Assembly (NCBI RefSeq): GCF_946479755.1
Contig: NZ_CAMLHC010000037.1
Location: forward strand, 1-64,000
From: an uncultured Chitinophaga sp.
GTDB taxonomy: Bacteria > Bacteroidota > Bacteroidia > Chitinophagales > Chitinophagaceae
Direction of reading: 5' to 3'
Length of the DNA: 64,000 nt
Part shown: positions 28,517 through 37,069 of the stretch, in pieces
How positions within the stretch are numbered: position 1 is the first letter of the stretch
Layout of the letters: every line of letters begins with the position of its first letter
The notes under the pieces: generated by a model
The model's input: the letters and a program-made list of their open reading frames with translations, nothing else
Databases searched by the model: none
What the model was told of the DNA's origin: nothing
Made by a program: the position numbers and the translations under genes

Positions 28517-28703
28517 CTGAGATATTTAATGCCCGGAGGACATTCTGGCAGAAAATGCTGCAGAAGCCTCCGTTTTTTTATGCACTCCTACCTTGTCAAG
28601 TTTGGTGCCAAGTGACGAGTTGTCATCCCGCAAAGTACTTCAGCTGCCCTTATTTTGCAAGCGCGCAAAGAGCGATAAAGAAAGCGAGATCGGGAAAGCT
28701 GAT

Positions 28704-28799
28704 AAAGAAGAAGCGGAGATCACATTGGAGATTATTGTGTTATATCGACTATATCGACATGATCAACAATATTCTCCTATGTGGTCTCCGCTTCTTTGC
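28704..28799. repeat. Long imperfect inverted repeat in the lon leader
   Basis: The arms 28704-28747 and 28756-28799 can form a hairpin of over 40 bp. About 30 of the 33 outer base pairs, starting GAAGCGGAGA, match. The left flank (28660-28735) is purine-rich and shares the order GCAAAG...GCGGAGATC...GGAGATTA with the intergenic run at 46979-47093, which suggests a repeat family. Confidence 0.7.
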
Positions 28800-28806
28800 G
28801 TTCTTA

Positions 28807-28814
28807 CAAAAATA
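28807..28814 (-). promoter_or_regulatory. Candidate lon promoter -7 box
   Basis: On the minus strand this reads TATTTTTG (TAnnTTTG). It is the only clear match between the upstream barrel gene and lon. Transcription from here would place the whole inverted repeat at the 5' end of the lon mRNA. Confidence 0.5.
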
Positions 28815-28843
28815 CGGGCTTCTTTTATGCTTTGCGTGAGCAA

Positions 28844-29452
28844 CTACAGGGTTACACCCACACCCAGCTGAATGCTCTGGTTTTTCCAGTTGCTGGTGCT
28901 GGTAACGCTTTCGATGCCTTTTACGTCATTGAAGCCAATGATGTAACGGGCGCTGACATTTACGATCGGCAGCTGCAACCACAGGCCGGCCACACCGGAA
29001 ATTTCGCCACCTTTAAAGGCAGTATTGGCAGCACCGAAAACTTTTCTGTCGCTCACCATGGCGCCGAACTGAGGACCTACCTGCAGTTTCAGACGGGGAG
29101 TACCAAGGTCGATATTGGCAAGCAAAGGAATGCTCAGGTAGTTCAGATTAACTTTTTTACGGTTATCGGAGGTGCTTACACCTTCGTAGATATCGCTGAA
29201 TTTATCCGTGGTTTCTGTTTTAGTAGATGAGAAGATCACTTCACCCTGCACACCAAAACCTTTTACCAGATTTAACTGTGCGAAACCTCCGAGATGGTAG
29301 CCTAATTTGAATCCGTCCTGAAATCCGGAACCATCCAGTTTTCCAAGGTTGGCGCCACCTTTAATACCAAAGCGCAGTAATTTTTGTGCGCTGACAGTGG
29401 TGGTAACAGCGGTCATTGCGAGCATGGCAACGGCGAGAAACAGTTTTTTCAT
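28844..29452 (-). CDS. Outer-membrane beta-barrel (porin-like) protein
   Basis: A 202-residue exported protein with a signal peptide ending near TVSAQ (residue 23), then alternating beta strands of a small barrel: LRFGIKGGANLGKLDG, LGYHLGGFAQLNLVKGFGVQGEVIF, SIPLLANIDL. The pattern fits the PorT-like/outer-membrane beta-barrel family common in Bacteroidota. Its function is unknown. It ends in the strand QSIQLGVGVTL, a terminal barrel strand. It is transcribed alone on the minus strand; lon follows after 327 bases. Confidence 0.82.
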   Translation of the reverse strand: MKKLFLAVAMLAMTAVTTTVSAQKLLRFGIKGGANLGKLDGSGFQDGFKLGYHLGGFAQLNLVKGFGVQGEVIFSSTKTETTDKFSDIYEGVSTSDNRKKVNLNYLSIPLLANIDLGTPRLKLQVGPQFGAMVSDRKVFGAANTAFKGGEISGVAGLWLQLPIVNVSARYIIGFNDVKGIESVTSTSNWKNQSIQLGVGVTL

Positions 29453-29565
29453 AATTGTATTGTTGTTAGTAATGGTTAAAATTATAGACGCCCGAACAGT
29501 AAAATACCCCTACTTATCTCAGGGAGATTCCCTAGATACAAATTCCGTGCTATTTGTTAAAGAAA

Positions 29566-30474
29566 TCAGAAACTGTAGGACAGCCGGGCGGTGAAATAGC
29601 CCATCAATTGCAGCTCAGGGCCGGTTAAGGGCTTAAAAACAGTGAAGGAAGGAGAAAAAGTAAACTGGTTAAAAAGATAGGAAGCATTGATGGTGCAATC
29701 AATGGCGCGGGGCTCAAAACCGGTATGGTCTTCAAAACTCAGCACTTTCCCGGGGCGCCCTTTATTCGGTTTCATTTTGGGAGAGCGGCCCATATAGCGG
29801 AAAGCGGACAGCTGGCTGTAATAGTTGGCCGTACCCATGGTGAGCGACAGGGAGGGCTGCAACAACAACGCATCACCGGACGTCAGCAGGCCATCAAAAA
29901 TAAACGGATGCCGCACCGTGGCGATCACGTTAAAATCGCTGCCGGTCACCTGTTCCTTCAAACGCCGAGTGCCGCTGGTATAGGAGCCCCAGCCCAAATC
30001 CAGGCTGATGCCCATATGCAGCCACCACTTACGGTAATAGAAATAAGAAAATATTTCGTTGTTGATCGGCGTGGCCGGAACATCAGTGGAATCGGCAAAA
30101 AGGTAACGGGTATACGAAATGCCGGTGAGAAAATTTCTTTTTTTCGTATAGTCGTAGCCGGCAGTAAAGTCCCATTCAAACCAGTGATTTTTGTCGGTAT
30201 CGAAGAGATAATAGCCGCTGGCGCCGGCGGTAATGCCACTTTTATGATACCAGGTCAGGGAGGGGGAAAGGTAAGCCTTCATGACGATCGGCTGTTCCAG
30301 GTTGACGGTCTTGGCGCCGTAAGCGGGATTGTTGCCATAACTCAGTGATGCCACGACTTCACTTTTCTGTTGTTTATTCAGCAGTGAATCCAACTGCCTT
30401 TCAAGATCCGCCAGGGACTGGCCCTCAGCGAAAACACTGCAAAACAGTAGCAGACATGTCAGGAATACGCGCAT
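29566..30474 (-). CDS. Exported beta-barrel protein, function unknown
   Basis: From ATG 30474 (MRVFLTCLLLFCSVFAEGQ) the product has 302 residues with a clear signal peptide; an upstream ATG at 30495 would add seven residues. After a short helical stretch (LADLERQLDSLLNKQQ) the rest is rich in aromatic beta strands such as SPSLTWYHKSGITAGASGYYLF and FFAYRK-like hairpins. It ends in a typical terminal strand, FTARLSYSF. I recognise no specific family; it is probably an outer-membrane barrel. It lies downstream of the membrane phosphoesterase gene, separated by the inverted repeat at 30511-30615. Confidence 0.72.
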   Translation of the reverse strand: MRVFLTCLLLFCSVFAEGQSLADLERQLDSLLNKQQKSEVVASLSYGNNPAYGAKTVNLEQPIVMKAYLSPSLTWYHKSGITAGASGYYLFDTDKNHWFEWDFTAGYDYTKKRNFLTGISYTRYLFADSTDVPATPINNEIFSYFYYRKWWLHMGISLDLGWGSYTSGTRRLKEQVTGSDFNVIATVRHPFIFDGLLTSGDALLLQPSLSLTMGTANYYSQLSAFRYMGRSPKMKPNKGRPGKVLSFEDHTGFEPRAIDCTINASYLFNQFTFSPSFTVFKPLTGPELQLMGYFTARLSYSF

Positions 30475-30510
30475 TGAACAAGAGATACAGGCCACAATAT
30501 AGCATATTTT

Positions 30511-30615
30511 GGGATTTACGGATTTTGGGATTTACGAATTTTGGGATTTCGGGGATCCTGGAGGGATGATCTTCCTGAAATCCCAAAATCAAAAAATCAA
30601 AAAATCCGTAAATCT
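30511..30615. repeat. Inverted repeat of the GGATTT family, copy 1
   Basis: The left side repeats GGGATTTACGG/GGGATTTACGA/GGGATTTCGGG. The right side carries the complement GAAATCCCAAAATC...AAATCCGTAAATCT. It contains GATTTCGGGGATC, whose exact complement occurs in the repeat at 51246-51377. Its right edge touches the stop codon of the phosphoesterase gene. Confidence 0.7.
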
Positions 30616-31882
30616 ACACAAGATCTATCACCGTAATTTCCGGCAATACGCCTACCCTGCCCGGGTAGCCAAGGAACCCAAAGCCCCTGTTCACATACAG
30701 GCGTTGCTCCCCTACTTTGTACAGGCCGGCCCATTCCTTATAGAAGTACTGGGCGGGGCTCCATTTGAGGCCGGGTATTTCCACGCCGAACTGCATGCCA
30801 TGGGTATGGCCGGCGAGGGTGAGGTCAATATCCGGGAACTCAGGACGGACCTGGGCATCCCAGTGGGTGGGGTCGTGCGACATCAGGATTTTGAAGGGGA
30901 TGTGGTCTATCCCGTCATAAGCGCGGCGAAGGTCGCCGTGGCGGGGGAAACGTTTGATGGCGCTCCAGTTTTCCACACCGAGGAGGGCAATCTGCCCGCC
31001 ATCTTTCTCCAGCACAACGTTTTCGTTCATCATGAGTTTCCATCCCAGCTCACCGTGTACCGCCTTGAGGCGTTCCAGGTTCTTCATCTGCATTTCACTG
31101 TGACCGGCAGGCGTTTTATCGGGCCAGGGGTAATAGTCGCCATAGTCGTGGTTGCCCAGCGTTGAGAATACGCCCATGGGCGCCTTTACCTGGCTGAATA
31201 CGTCCATCCACTGGGCCATTTCGTCTGCGCGGTCGTTCACCAGGTCACCGGTAAACAGCACCAGGTCCGGTTTCTGGGCGTTGATCATGTTCACGCCTTT
31301 GATCACGGCCTCGCGGTTGGCGAAGCTGCCGGAGTGGATGTCTGAGATCTGTACGATACGCATTCCCTTGAAAGCACCGGGCAGATTTTTAAATGCCAGT
31401 TTTATTTTATGGACGCGGTAATTGTATTTATTGGAGAAGCCGTAGACCAGGGTGCCGAACAGGCTGCCGCCGGCGATGAGGCCGAGGCGGCTGAGAAACT
31501 GCGAGCGACTGATGCCGTTTGCGGCGCCGGCTACGGTAGCGGTGGTTTTTTCCGGGGTAAAGCGGTGGATAAGCCATACCACGCCGCGGCGCACGTCATC
31601 TATCAGCAGGAATACCACGGCCAGCAGCTTGGCCACTACCAGTCCGAGGAAGATGGCCACCAGGTAGGACTTCAGCTGGGCGGGCCAGGCATGCCAGTGG
31701 ATATATGGCAGCAGCAGCACCATCACGATGCAGATGGCAGACACCGACCAGTAGGCAGCATAGGTGATGGTCCTTACACGGGGCAGCGACATGTATACCA
31801 TGGCGCGTACCGCCTGGAACACGTAGAGGTCCAACAACAACAGGAAAACAACTAATATAATAGAATTCAGTCCGGGTCGCAT
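30614..31882 (-). CDS. Membrane-anchored metallophosphoesterase
   Basis: A 422-residue protein with about four N-terminal membrane helices (residues 5-110), then a twin-arginine-free linker and a calcineurin-like phosphoesterase domain. The metal motifs appear in order: VQISDIHSGSF (D-x-H, about residue 175), VLFTGDLVND (GD, about 208), TLGNHDYGD (GNHD, about 240), LMSHDP (about 335) and LAGHTHGMQ (GHTH, about 357). This is the YkoQ/YaeI-like group. The substrate is unknown; in some relatives it is a lipid headgroup. The catalytic domain probably faces the periplasm. It is followed by the barrel gene on the same strand. Confidence 0.88.
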   Translation of the reverse strand: MRPGLNSIILVVFLLLLDLYVFQAVRAMVYMSLPRVRTITYAAYWSVSAICIVMVLLLPYIHWHAWPAQLKSYLVAIFLGLVVAKLLAVVFLLIDDVRRGVVWLIHRFTPEKTTATVAGAANGISRSQFLSRLGLIAGGSLFGTLVYGFSNKYNYRVHKIKLAFKNLPGAFKGMRIVQISDIHSGSFANREAVIKGVNMINAQKPDLVLFTGDLVNDRADEMAQWMDVFSQVKAPMGVFSTLGNHDYGDYYPWPDKTPAGHSEMQMKNLERLKAVHGELGWKLMMNENVVLEKDGGQIALLGVENWSAIKRFPRHGDLRRAYDGIDHIPFKILMSHDPTHWDAQVRPEFPDIDLTLAGHTHGMQFGVEIPGLKWSPAQYFYKEWAGLYKVGEQRLYVNRGFGFLGYPGRVGVLPEITVIDLV

Positions 31883-31995
31883 TATAAATAATTAATATAA
31901 AAATTAACAGAAAGGCAAATTAACACAAGTTATCCGTCCCAAAAAGTTAAAACGGACGACTGGCAGCTATGCAGACGAATAACAACCGGATAAAT

Positions 31996-32029
31996 TGCCC
32001 GGTTTTAAATTAAATTTCAAAACCGGGCA
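31996..32029. other. Perfect inverted repeat in the divergent gap 31883-32268
   Basis: An 11-bp stem, TGCCCGGTTTT/AAAACCGGGCA, with a 12-base loop. It is followed by an AT palindromic run (TATATATTAATTATATATTAA) at about 32040-32060. It lies between divergently transcribed genes, so it may be an operator or an mRNA hairpin. No gene is visible in this 386-base gap. Confidence 0.4.
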
Positions 32030-32147
32030 TCTTACCGCATATATATTAATTATATATTAAATATCAACCATAACAGGATCTGGGCTTATCAGGACACTTT
32101 GTGAATAAATAAATATACTACAGCGCCGGAATTGTTGCTATTCGTTG

Positions 32148-32155
32148 TATTTTTG
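32148..32155 (+). promoter_or_regulatory. Promoter -7 box of the UPF0173 gene
   Basis: TATTTTTG (exact TAnnTTTG), 113 bases upstream of the chosen ATG at 32269, with TTG repeats at 32132-32137. Confidence 0.5.
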
Positions 32156-32268
32156 TCCGATTCAGGTAACTTTTAACAATTAATGACCGGGTTAGTGATT
32201 TATTGGGCGAAAGCTTACATTCATCATTCATAGCCCGGAATTCGTTTTTTTTACCTAAACTTGAGACC

Positions 32269-32949
32269 ATGAGATACACCAATTACGGTCATTCCTGCTT
32301 TGCAGTGGAGATAAAAGGCAAACGGATACTTTTTGACCCGTTCATTACGCACAATGAGCTGGCTAAAAAGATAGACGTTCAGACGATACAGGCGGATTAT
32401 ATTTTTGTGTCCCATGGCCATGAAGACCATGTGGCGGACCTGATTTCGCTGGCGAAGCGGACAGGGGCCATGGTGGTATCCAACTTTGAGATCGTTACCT
32501 GGGCGGGCAAACAGGGGTTGACCAAACTGCACCCGATGAACACGGGCGGTAAATGGAAGTTCGATTTCGGTACCGTGAAATGTGTGGTAGCACAGCATTC
32601 CAGCTGTCTGCCAGACGGTTCTTACGGTGGCAACCCGATGGGCTTTGTGTTTATGACTGACGAAGGCAATTTTTACTACAGCGGTGATACGGCGCTGACG
32701 CTGGACATGGAGCTGATCCCGGATATTACCGAGCTGGATTTTGCCGTTTTGCCGATTGGTGATAATTTCACCATGGGCCCGGAAGACGCCATTGCCGCGG
32801 CCGAAATGATTGACTGTGAAAAAATAATCGGTATCCACTACGACACCTTCGGGTATATCAAAATAGACAAGAAGGAAGTCACGCAGCTGTTTGACGAAGC
32901 CGGCGTGGAGCTGTTGCTGCCTGAAATAGGTAGTACCATAGAGGTTTGA
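32269..32949 (+). CDS. UPF0173 metal-dependent hydrolase (beta-lactamase fold)
   Basis: A 226-residue cytosolic protein of the metallo-beta-lactamase fold, UPF0173 group (YtkL/UlaG-related). From ATG 32269 it starts MRYTNYGHSCFAVE, the family N-terminus; the frame is open further upstream but adds 22 residues not seen in the family. Metal motifs: SHGHEDHVAD (HxHxDH, about residue 48), YYSGDTAL (about 142) and IGIHYDTFG (about 194). Its substrate is unknown. parA starts 69 bases later with no clear terminator between. Confidence 0.9.
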   Translation: MRYTNYGHSCFAVEIKGKRILFDPFITHNELAKKIDVQTIQADYIFVSHGHEDHVADLISLAKRTGAMVVSNFEIVTWAGKQGLTKLHPMNTGGKWKFDFGTVKCVVAQHSSCLPDGSYGGNPMGFVFMTDEGNFYYSGDTALTLDMELIPDITELDFAVLPIGDNFTMGPEDAIAAAEMIDCEKIIGIHYDTFGYIKIDKKEVTQLFDEAGVELLLPEIGSTIEV

Positions 32950-33017
32950 GGAAGAAGCGATCCTGCTATTTAATCCTTTATCCTATAAATGAACCTTTGA
33001 ATTTTTTAAATTAGACA

Positions 33018-33818
33018 ATGGCTAGAGTAATCGCAATCGCTAATCAGAAAGGTGGGGTAGGAAAAACAACCAGTGCAATCAACCTGGCAAGCAGCCTGGC
33101 TGTGCTGGAATTTAAAACATTGCTGGTAGATGCTGATCCCCAGGCAAACAGCACCACGGGACTGGGCTTTGACCTGCGGAATGTGCAGCAGAGCCTGTAT
33201 GACTGCATGGTAAACGATGTGCAGGCCAGAGATGTGATACTGGAATCCGATACGCCCAACCTGAAAGTATTGCCTTCCCATATTGACCTGGTAGGTGCTG
33301 AACTGGAACTGATCAATCACCCCCAGCGTGAGCGGGTGATGAAGCAGGTTGTGGATGCGGTAAAGGATGATTACGATTTTGTGATCGTAGACTGTTCCCC
33401 TTCACTGGGACTGATCACGGTGAATGCCCTGGTGGCTTCCAACGCGGTGATCATCCCGGTACAATGTGAATTTTTTGCACTGGAAGGTCTGGGCAAATTG
33501 CTCAACACCATCAAGATCGTCCAGAGCAGACTGAATACAGACCTGGAAATTGAAGGTATCCTGATGACCATGTACGATGGCCGTCTGCGCCTCAGCAACC
33601 AGGTGGTGGACGAAGTGAAGCAGCATTTTGAGGAAAGCGTATTCAACACCATCATCCATCGTAATACCAAACTGGGAGAAGCGCCCAGCTTTGGTAAATC
33701 TGTTATTATGTACGATGCAGCCAGCACCGGTGCCATCAACTACCTGAACCTGGCCAAGGAAATACTGCAGAAGCATAACTACACGAAAATTAAATCCAAA
33801 GACAAAATCTTAAAATGA
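33018..33818 (+). CDS. parA: Chromosome-partitioning ATPase ParA/Soj
   Basis: Deviant Walker-type ATPase that binds DNA with ATP and moves or positions ParB-parS complexes during chromosome segregation. The 266-residue product has the P-loop NQKGGVGKTTSAINL at residues 9-23 with the signature first Lys. It also has VDADPQANST near 39 and VIVDCSPSLG near 120. The size without an N-terminal DNA-binding extension fits the chromosomal Soj type. It overlaps parB by 4 bases (ATGA), so translation is coupled. Confidence 0.97.
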   Translation: MARVIAIANQKGGVGKTTSAINLASSLAVLEFKTLLVDADPQANSTTGLGFDLRNVQQSLYDCMVNDVQARDVILESDTPNLKVLPSHIDLVGAELELINHPQRERVMKQVVDAVKDDYDFVIVDCSPSLGLITVNALVASNAVIIPVQCEFFALEGLGKLLNTIKIVQSRLNTDLEIEGILMTMYDGRLRLSNQVVDEVKQHFEESVFNTIIHRNTKLGEAPSFGKSVIMYDAASTGAINYLNLAKEILQKHNYTKIKSKDKILK

Positions 33819-34723
33819 CCAATCCAAGTAAGAAAGAGGCGTTGGGGAAAGGTATCCGCTCGCTGCTCCAGAACATAGACACTGACCTGAAGCAAACTGC
33901 CGGCGCGTTGAGCGACAAAACGGTAGCTACCGCCACAGGTATTGAACGTATTGCGCTGGAACAGATCGTGACCAATCCGAAGCAGCCGCGTCGTGACTTT
34001 GATGAGGTTGCACTACAGGAACTTAGCCAGTCTATCAAGCTGCATGACATCATCCAGCCGATCACGGTGGCCAAGATCAGTAACAAAAAGTACCAGCTGA
34101 TTGCCGGCGAACGCCGTTTGCGCGCCAGCAAAATGGCCGGACTGAAAGACATTCCGGCCTATGTGCGGCAAGCCAACGACCAGGAACTGCTGGAGCTGGC
34201 CCTGCTGGAAAACCTGCAAAGGGAAAACCTGAATGCCATCGAGGTTGGATTGAGCTACAAGCGGCTGATGGACGAATGTTCCCTCACACAGGAACAGGTG
34301 GCCGACCGCATGGGCAAGGAAAGAAGCACCGTCACCAACTATATCCGCCTGCTCAAACTGCCACCCGATATCCAGGTAGCGGTACGTAACGGACAACTGA
34401 GCATGGGCCATGCCCGTGTGCTCACCGGTGTGGAAAACGTAGAGAACCAGCTGTTCCTCTACAATGAGATCCTGCAAAACGGCCTGTCTGTACGGCAAAC
34501 GGAAGACCTGGCCCGCAAGATCAACCAGGCTGACAAAGGTAACCAGCAGAAAGTGGCCAAGGTAAAACTGCCGCCCGCTTTCCAGAAGATACAGGACAAC
34601 CTCAGCTCCCATTTCTCCACCAAAGTGAAGCTGGAGAGAGGCAAGAATGGAAAAGGAAGCATCATGATTGAATTCTATTCGGACGATGAACTGAATAGCA
34701 TCCTGGAAAAAATAGATTTATAA
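33815..34723 (+). CDS. parB: Chromosome-partitioning protein ParB
   Basis: CTP-dependent clamp that loads at parS sites and recruits ParA and SMC. The 302-residue product starts KEALGKGIRSLLQNID. The N-terminal nuclease-like/CTP-binding domain has NPKQPRRDFDE (about 50-60) and the GERRLRASKMAG motif (about 93-104), which contains the CTP-contact GERR. A helix-turn-helix follows at about 155-180 (SLTQEQVADRMGKERSTVTNYIRLL), with a C-terminal dimerisation segment. I did not find a parS site in the window. It is second of a four-gene run with parA, DUF5683 and dapB. Confidence 0.97.
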   Translation: MTNPSKKEALGKGIRSLLQNIDTDLKQTAGALSDKTVATATGIERIALEQIVTNPKQPRRDFDEVALQELSQSIKLHDIIQPITVAKISNKKYQLIAGERRLRASKMAGLKDIPAYVRQANDQELLELALLENLQRENLNAIEVGLSYKRLMDECSLTQEQVADRMGKERSTVTNYIRLLKLPPDIQVAVRNGQLSMGHARVLTGVENVENQLFLYNEILQNGLSVRQTEDLARKINQADKGNQQKVAKVKLPPAFQKIQDNLSSHFSTKVKLERGKNGKGSIMIEFYSDDELNSILEKIDL

Positions 34724-34724
34724 G

Positions 34725-35429
34725 GTGGCTAAAAAGGCTGGAAGATCATTCCATTTATTTCGTCGCCATGTACTGGTATGCCTGGCATTACTGGTATTGG
34801 CGCCCACACTGAGAGGGCAGGACACCACCCGCCGTGCTGCCGCAGACACTGCCGTACGCCCGGTCACCGACACCGCTGTCAAACCCGTTGCCGTGTTAAC
34901 GGATACGACTGCCTCCATCATCAGGCTGCCGGCGCGCGCGCCACACAGTCCGCGTAAAGCGGCACTGTACTCCGCCATACTACCGGGGCTTGGCCAGGCT
35001 TACAACCGTGAATACTGGAAAATGCCGCTGGTATATGCCGCCATCGGCACCTGCACCTACTTTTTTGTGTGGAATATGGACAACTACCGGACCTATCGCG
35101 ATGCCTACCGGCTCTCGATGGATGGCAACCCGGACACTAAGGTGCCGGACCCGTTCCTCGCCGCACAGACACCCCAATACCTGAAAGCGTATCGTGACTA
35201 TTACCGGCAGAATGTCGATTACTCCGTACTCTTCTTTGTACTGGCCTATACGCTGAATATCGCCGACGCTACCGTATTTGCGCATTTGCGCAACTGGGAC
35301 ATGTCCGACGATCTGAGCATGCGCGTGTCCCCGGCCATTATCAACAACCGGAGTTTAGGCATCAGCGTTAAGCTCGACATCGGCGGCGGCCGCAAGCACC
35401 ATAAAACGGCCTGGGTGGCCGGACGGTAA
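34725..35429 (+). CDS. DUF5683 membrane protein
   Basis: A 234-residue protein of unknown function. It starts at GTG 34725, one base after the parB stop, so it is probably coupled. It has an N-terminal hydrophobic segment that looks like a signal peptide (ALLVLAPTLRGQ). A Thr/Ala-rich stretch with repeats such as DTAVRPVTDTAVKP follows. The conserved DUF5683 core begins with LYSAILPGLGQAYNREYWKMPLVYAAIG (broken helix, about 83-110), with a second hydrophobic helix at about 165-185. The gene order parA-parB-DUF5683-dapB recurs in Bacteroidota by my recollection. The role is not established. Confidence 0.82.
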   Translation: MAKKAGRSFHLFRRHVLVCLALLVLAPTLRGQDTTRRAAADTAVRPVTDTAVKPVAVLTDTTASIIRLPARAPHSPRKAALYSAILPGLGQAYNREYWKMPLVYAAIGTCTYFFVWNMDNYRTYRDAYRLSMDGNPDTKVPDPFLAAQTPQYLKAYRDYYRQNVDYSVLFFVLAYTLNIADATVFAHLRNWDMSDDLSMRVSPAIINNRSLGISVKLDIGGGRKHHKTAWVAGR

Positions 35430-35473
35430 CCAACTCCAACTCATCATCAACCTAAAAAACAGCAGCAAGGGTC

Positions 35474-36190
35474 ATGAAAATAGCACTAATCGGATATGGT
35501 AAAATGGGTAAGGCGATCGATGCCATCGCCACTGCCAAAGGTCATGAGGTCATCCTGAGAATAGATCACGACAGCCAGCATCTGCTGGACAAGGAACACC
35601 TCGGACAGGCAGACGTGGCCATTGAATTCACCACTCCTGAAACCGCTTACCATAACATACAAAAGTGCTTTGAAGCCAACGTACCCGTTGTTAGCGGCAC
35701 CACCGGCTGGCTCGAGAAGCTGCCCGAAGTGAACGCCCTGTGCGAAAAAGGCCACCACGCCTTTTTACACGCTACCAACTTCAGTATCGGCGTCAATATC
35801 TTTTTTGAAGTCAACAAAAAACTGGCAGCCCTGATGGCCGCCCAGCCTCAATACAATGTATGGATGGAAGAAATCCACCATACCCAGAAAAAAGATGCCC
35901 CCAGCGGTACCGCCATCACGCTGGCAGAACAGCTGCTGGCTTCCGTGGACCGCAAAAAGGGCTGGGTCAATGATGAAACACAGCAGGCTGACATGCTGTC
36001 TATCATCTCCAAAAGAATAGACCCCGCTCCGGGCACGCATACCATTCATTACTCCTCTCCGATCGATGATATCACGATCACCCATACCGCCCACTCCCGG
36101 GAAGGCTTTGCTGCCGGCGCCGTAGTGGCCGCAGAATGGCTGAAAGGGAAGGCAGGTGTATTCACCATGAGAGACGTACTGAACCTCTAA
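35474..36190 (+). CDS. dapB: 4-hydroxy-tetrahydrodipicolinate reductase
   Basis: NAD(P)H-dependent step in lysine and diaminopimelate (peptidoglycan) synthesis. The 238-residue product has the N-terminal nucleotide-binding motif IGYGKMGKAI (residues 5-14). It also has the family signatures VSGTTGW (about 75), NFSIGVNIF (about 98) and EEIHHTQKKDAPSGTA (about 129-144), whose His/Lys residues are catalytic. The length is slightly short but normal for Bacteroidota. It is last of the parAB-DUF5683 run after a 44-base gap. The lepB gene that often follows in related genomes is absent here. Confidence 0.96.
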   Translation: MKIALIGYGKMGKAIDAIATAKGHEVILRIDHDSQHLLDKEHLGQADVAIEFTTPETAYHNIQKCFEANVPVVSGTTGWLEKLPEVNALCEKGHHAFLHATNFSIGVNIFFEVNKKLAALMAAQPQYNVWMEEIHHTQKKDAPSGTAITLAEQLLASVDRKKGWVNDETQQADMLSIISKRIDPAPGTHTIHYSSPIDDITITHTAHSREGFAAGAVVAAEWLKGKAGVFTMRDVLNL

Positions 36191-36279
36191 TGGTTTCATA
36201 ATGAATTGAAAATCAATTATTTTTTATTCGTGTCACGCTCCACGTCGGCTGCTGAAATATAAAACTCAAAAGAAGGGCT

Positions 36280-36287
36280 TATATTTG
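36280..36287 (+). promoter_or_regulatory. Promoter -7 box of the Rrf2 gene
   Basis: TATATTTG (exact TAnnTTTG), 61 bases before the ATG at 36349. Confidence 0.6.
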
Positions 36288-36348
36288 CTGGGTCAAAAAT
36301 GTTCATTGCACCACGATAGCGTCATCCGAGGGATGCAAATAAGTCAGT

Positions 36349-36768
36349 ATGTTATCTAAAAAAACACAATACGCATTTCACGCACTCATTCACCTGGCAG
36401 AAAATGTTGATAAGGGACCTATCCTGATCTCCGAGATCGCACAGGAGAAGAACATCTCTATCAAGTTCCTCGAAAACATCCTGCTGGAGTTGAAAAATGC
36501 CGGTATTCTGGGCAGTAAGAAAGGGAAAGGCGGCGGATATTATCTGATGCGTCCCCCCAAAGAGATTGCACTGGCTAAGATCATCCGGCTGCTGGACGGC
36601 CCCATCGCCCTGTTGCCCTGCGTAAGCCTCAACTATTACGAGCGCTGTGAGAACTGCCGCGACGAAGCCGTATGCGGTCTGAATGAGGTGATGAGCAAAG
36701 TAAGGGATGCCACCCTGAAACTGCTGGAGACCAAAACATTAAAAGATATTCTTACCCGCAACGCATAA
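36349..36768 (+). CDS. Rrf2 family transcriptional regulator
   Basis: A 139-residue winged-helix regulator of the Rrf2 family (relatives: IscR, CymR, NsrR). It starts MLSKKTQYAFHALIHLAE. The recognition region KNISIKFLENILLELKNAGIL spans about 34-54, followed by the wing SKKGKGGGYYL. Four cysteines (C91, C100, C103, C109) lie in the effector region, so a bound Fe-S cluster or other redox sensing is possible. It stands 301 bases before cysH-cysD-cysN on the same strand, behind its own terminator. By analogy with CymR/IscR, I infer that it senses sulfur or Fe-S status and controls those genes. Confidence 0.9.
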   Translation: MLSKKTQYAFHALIHLAENVDKGPILISEIAQEKNISIKFLENILLELKNAGILGSKKGKGGGYYLMRPPKEIALAKIIRLLDGPIALLPCVSLNYYERCENCRDEAVCGLNEVMSKVRDATLKLLETKTLKDILTRNA

Positions 36769-36791
36769 CCAGCGCAGCGTGAAATTATCGG

Positions 36792-36823
36792 ACCGGCCGG
36801 GATGATTCCCGGCCGGTTTTTTG
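36792..36823 (+). terminator. Rho-independent terminator of the Rrf2 gene
   Basis: An 11-bp stem, ACCGGCCGGGA/TCCCGGCCGGT, with a 4-base loop, followed by TTTTTT. Confidence 0.92.
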
Positions 36824-36976
36824 TGCGTCCTGGTCACCGGGGCCTATCGCCGGGAAAACCAGCCTGCCGCCATATTCTTCCTTCTGTGCCCTATTGCGCC
36901 AGGCATCCGGAACCAAACACCCAAACCCTCTCCCACAGCGCCTTTCCCAACAAACGACAATTTTTTGATATAATAG

Positions 36977-37008
36977 TCTATTTTTTTTATAGGATTTATG
37001 TATTTTTG
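36977..37008 (+). promoter_or_regulatory. cysH promoter with candidate Rrf2 operator
   Basis: TATTTTTG at 37001-37008 is an exact -7 box. Just upstream, TCTAT (36977-36981) and ATAGGA (36989-36994) form an AT-rich inverted repeat around the -33 position, where a repressor could block the polymerase. The repeat is short, so the operator role is inference. Confidence 0.5.
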
Positions 37009-37069
37009 TATACGGCGTCACTGAAAAGTACGCGCTGGCACTAGGCAATTTATCTTTAAGGAAGATTAC

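Noticed and set aside
31883..32268. Possible small RNA or tRNA in the divergent gap
   Set aside because: There is only an 11-bp hairpin and AT palindromes; no cloverleaf or conserved RNA pattern could be made out.
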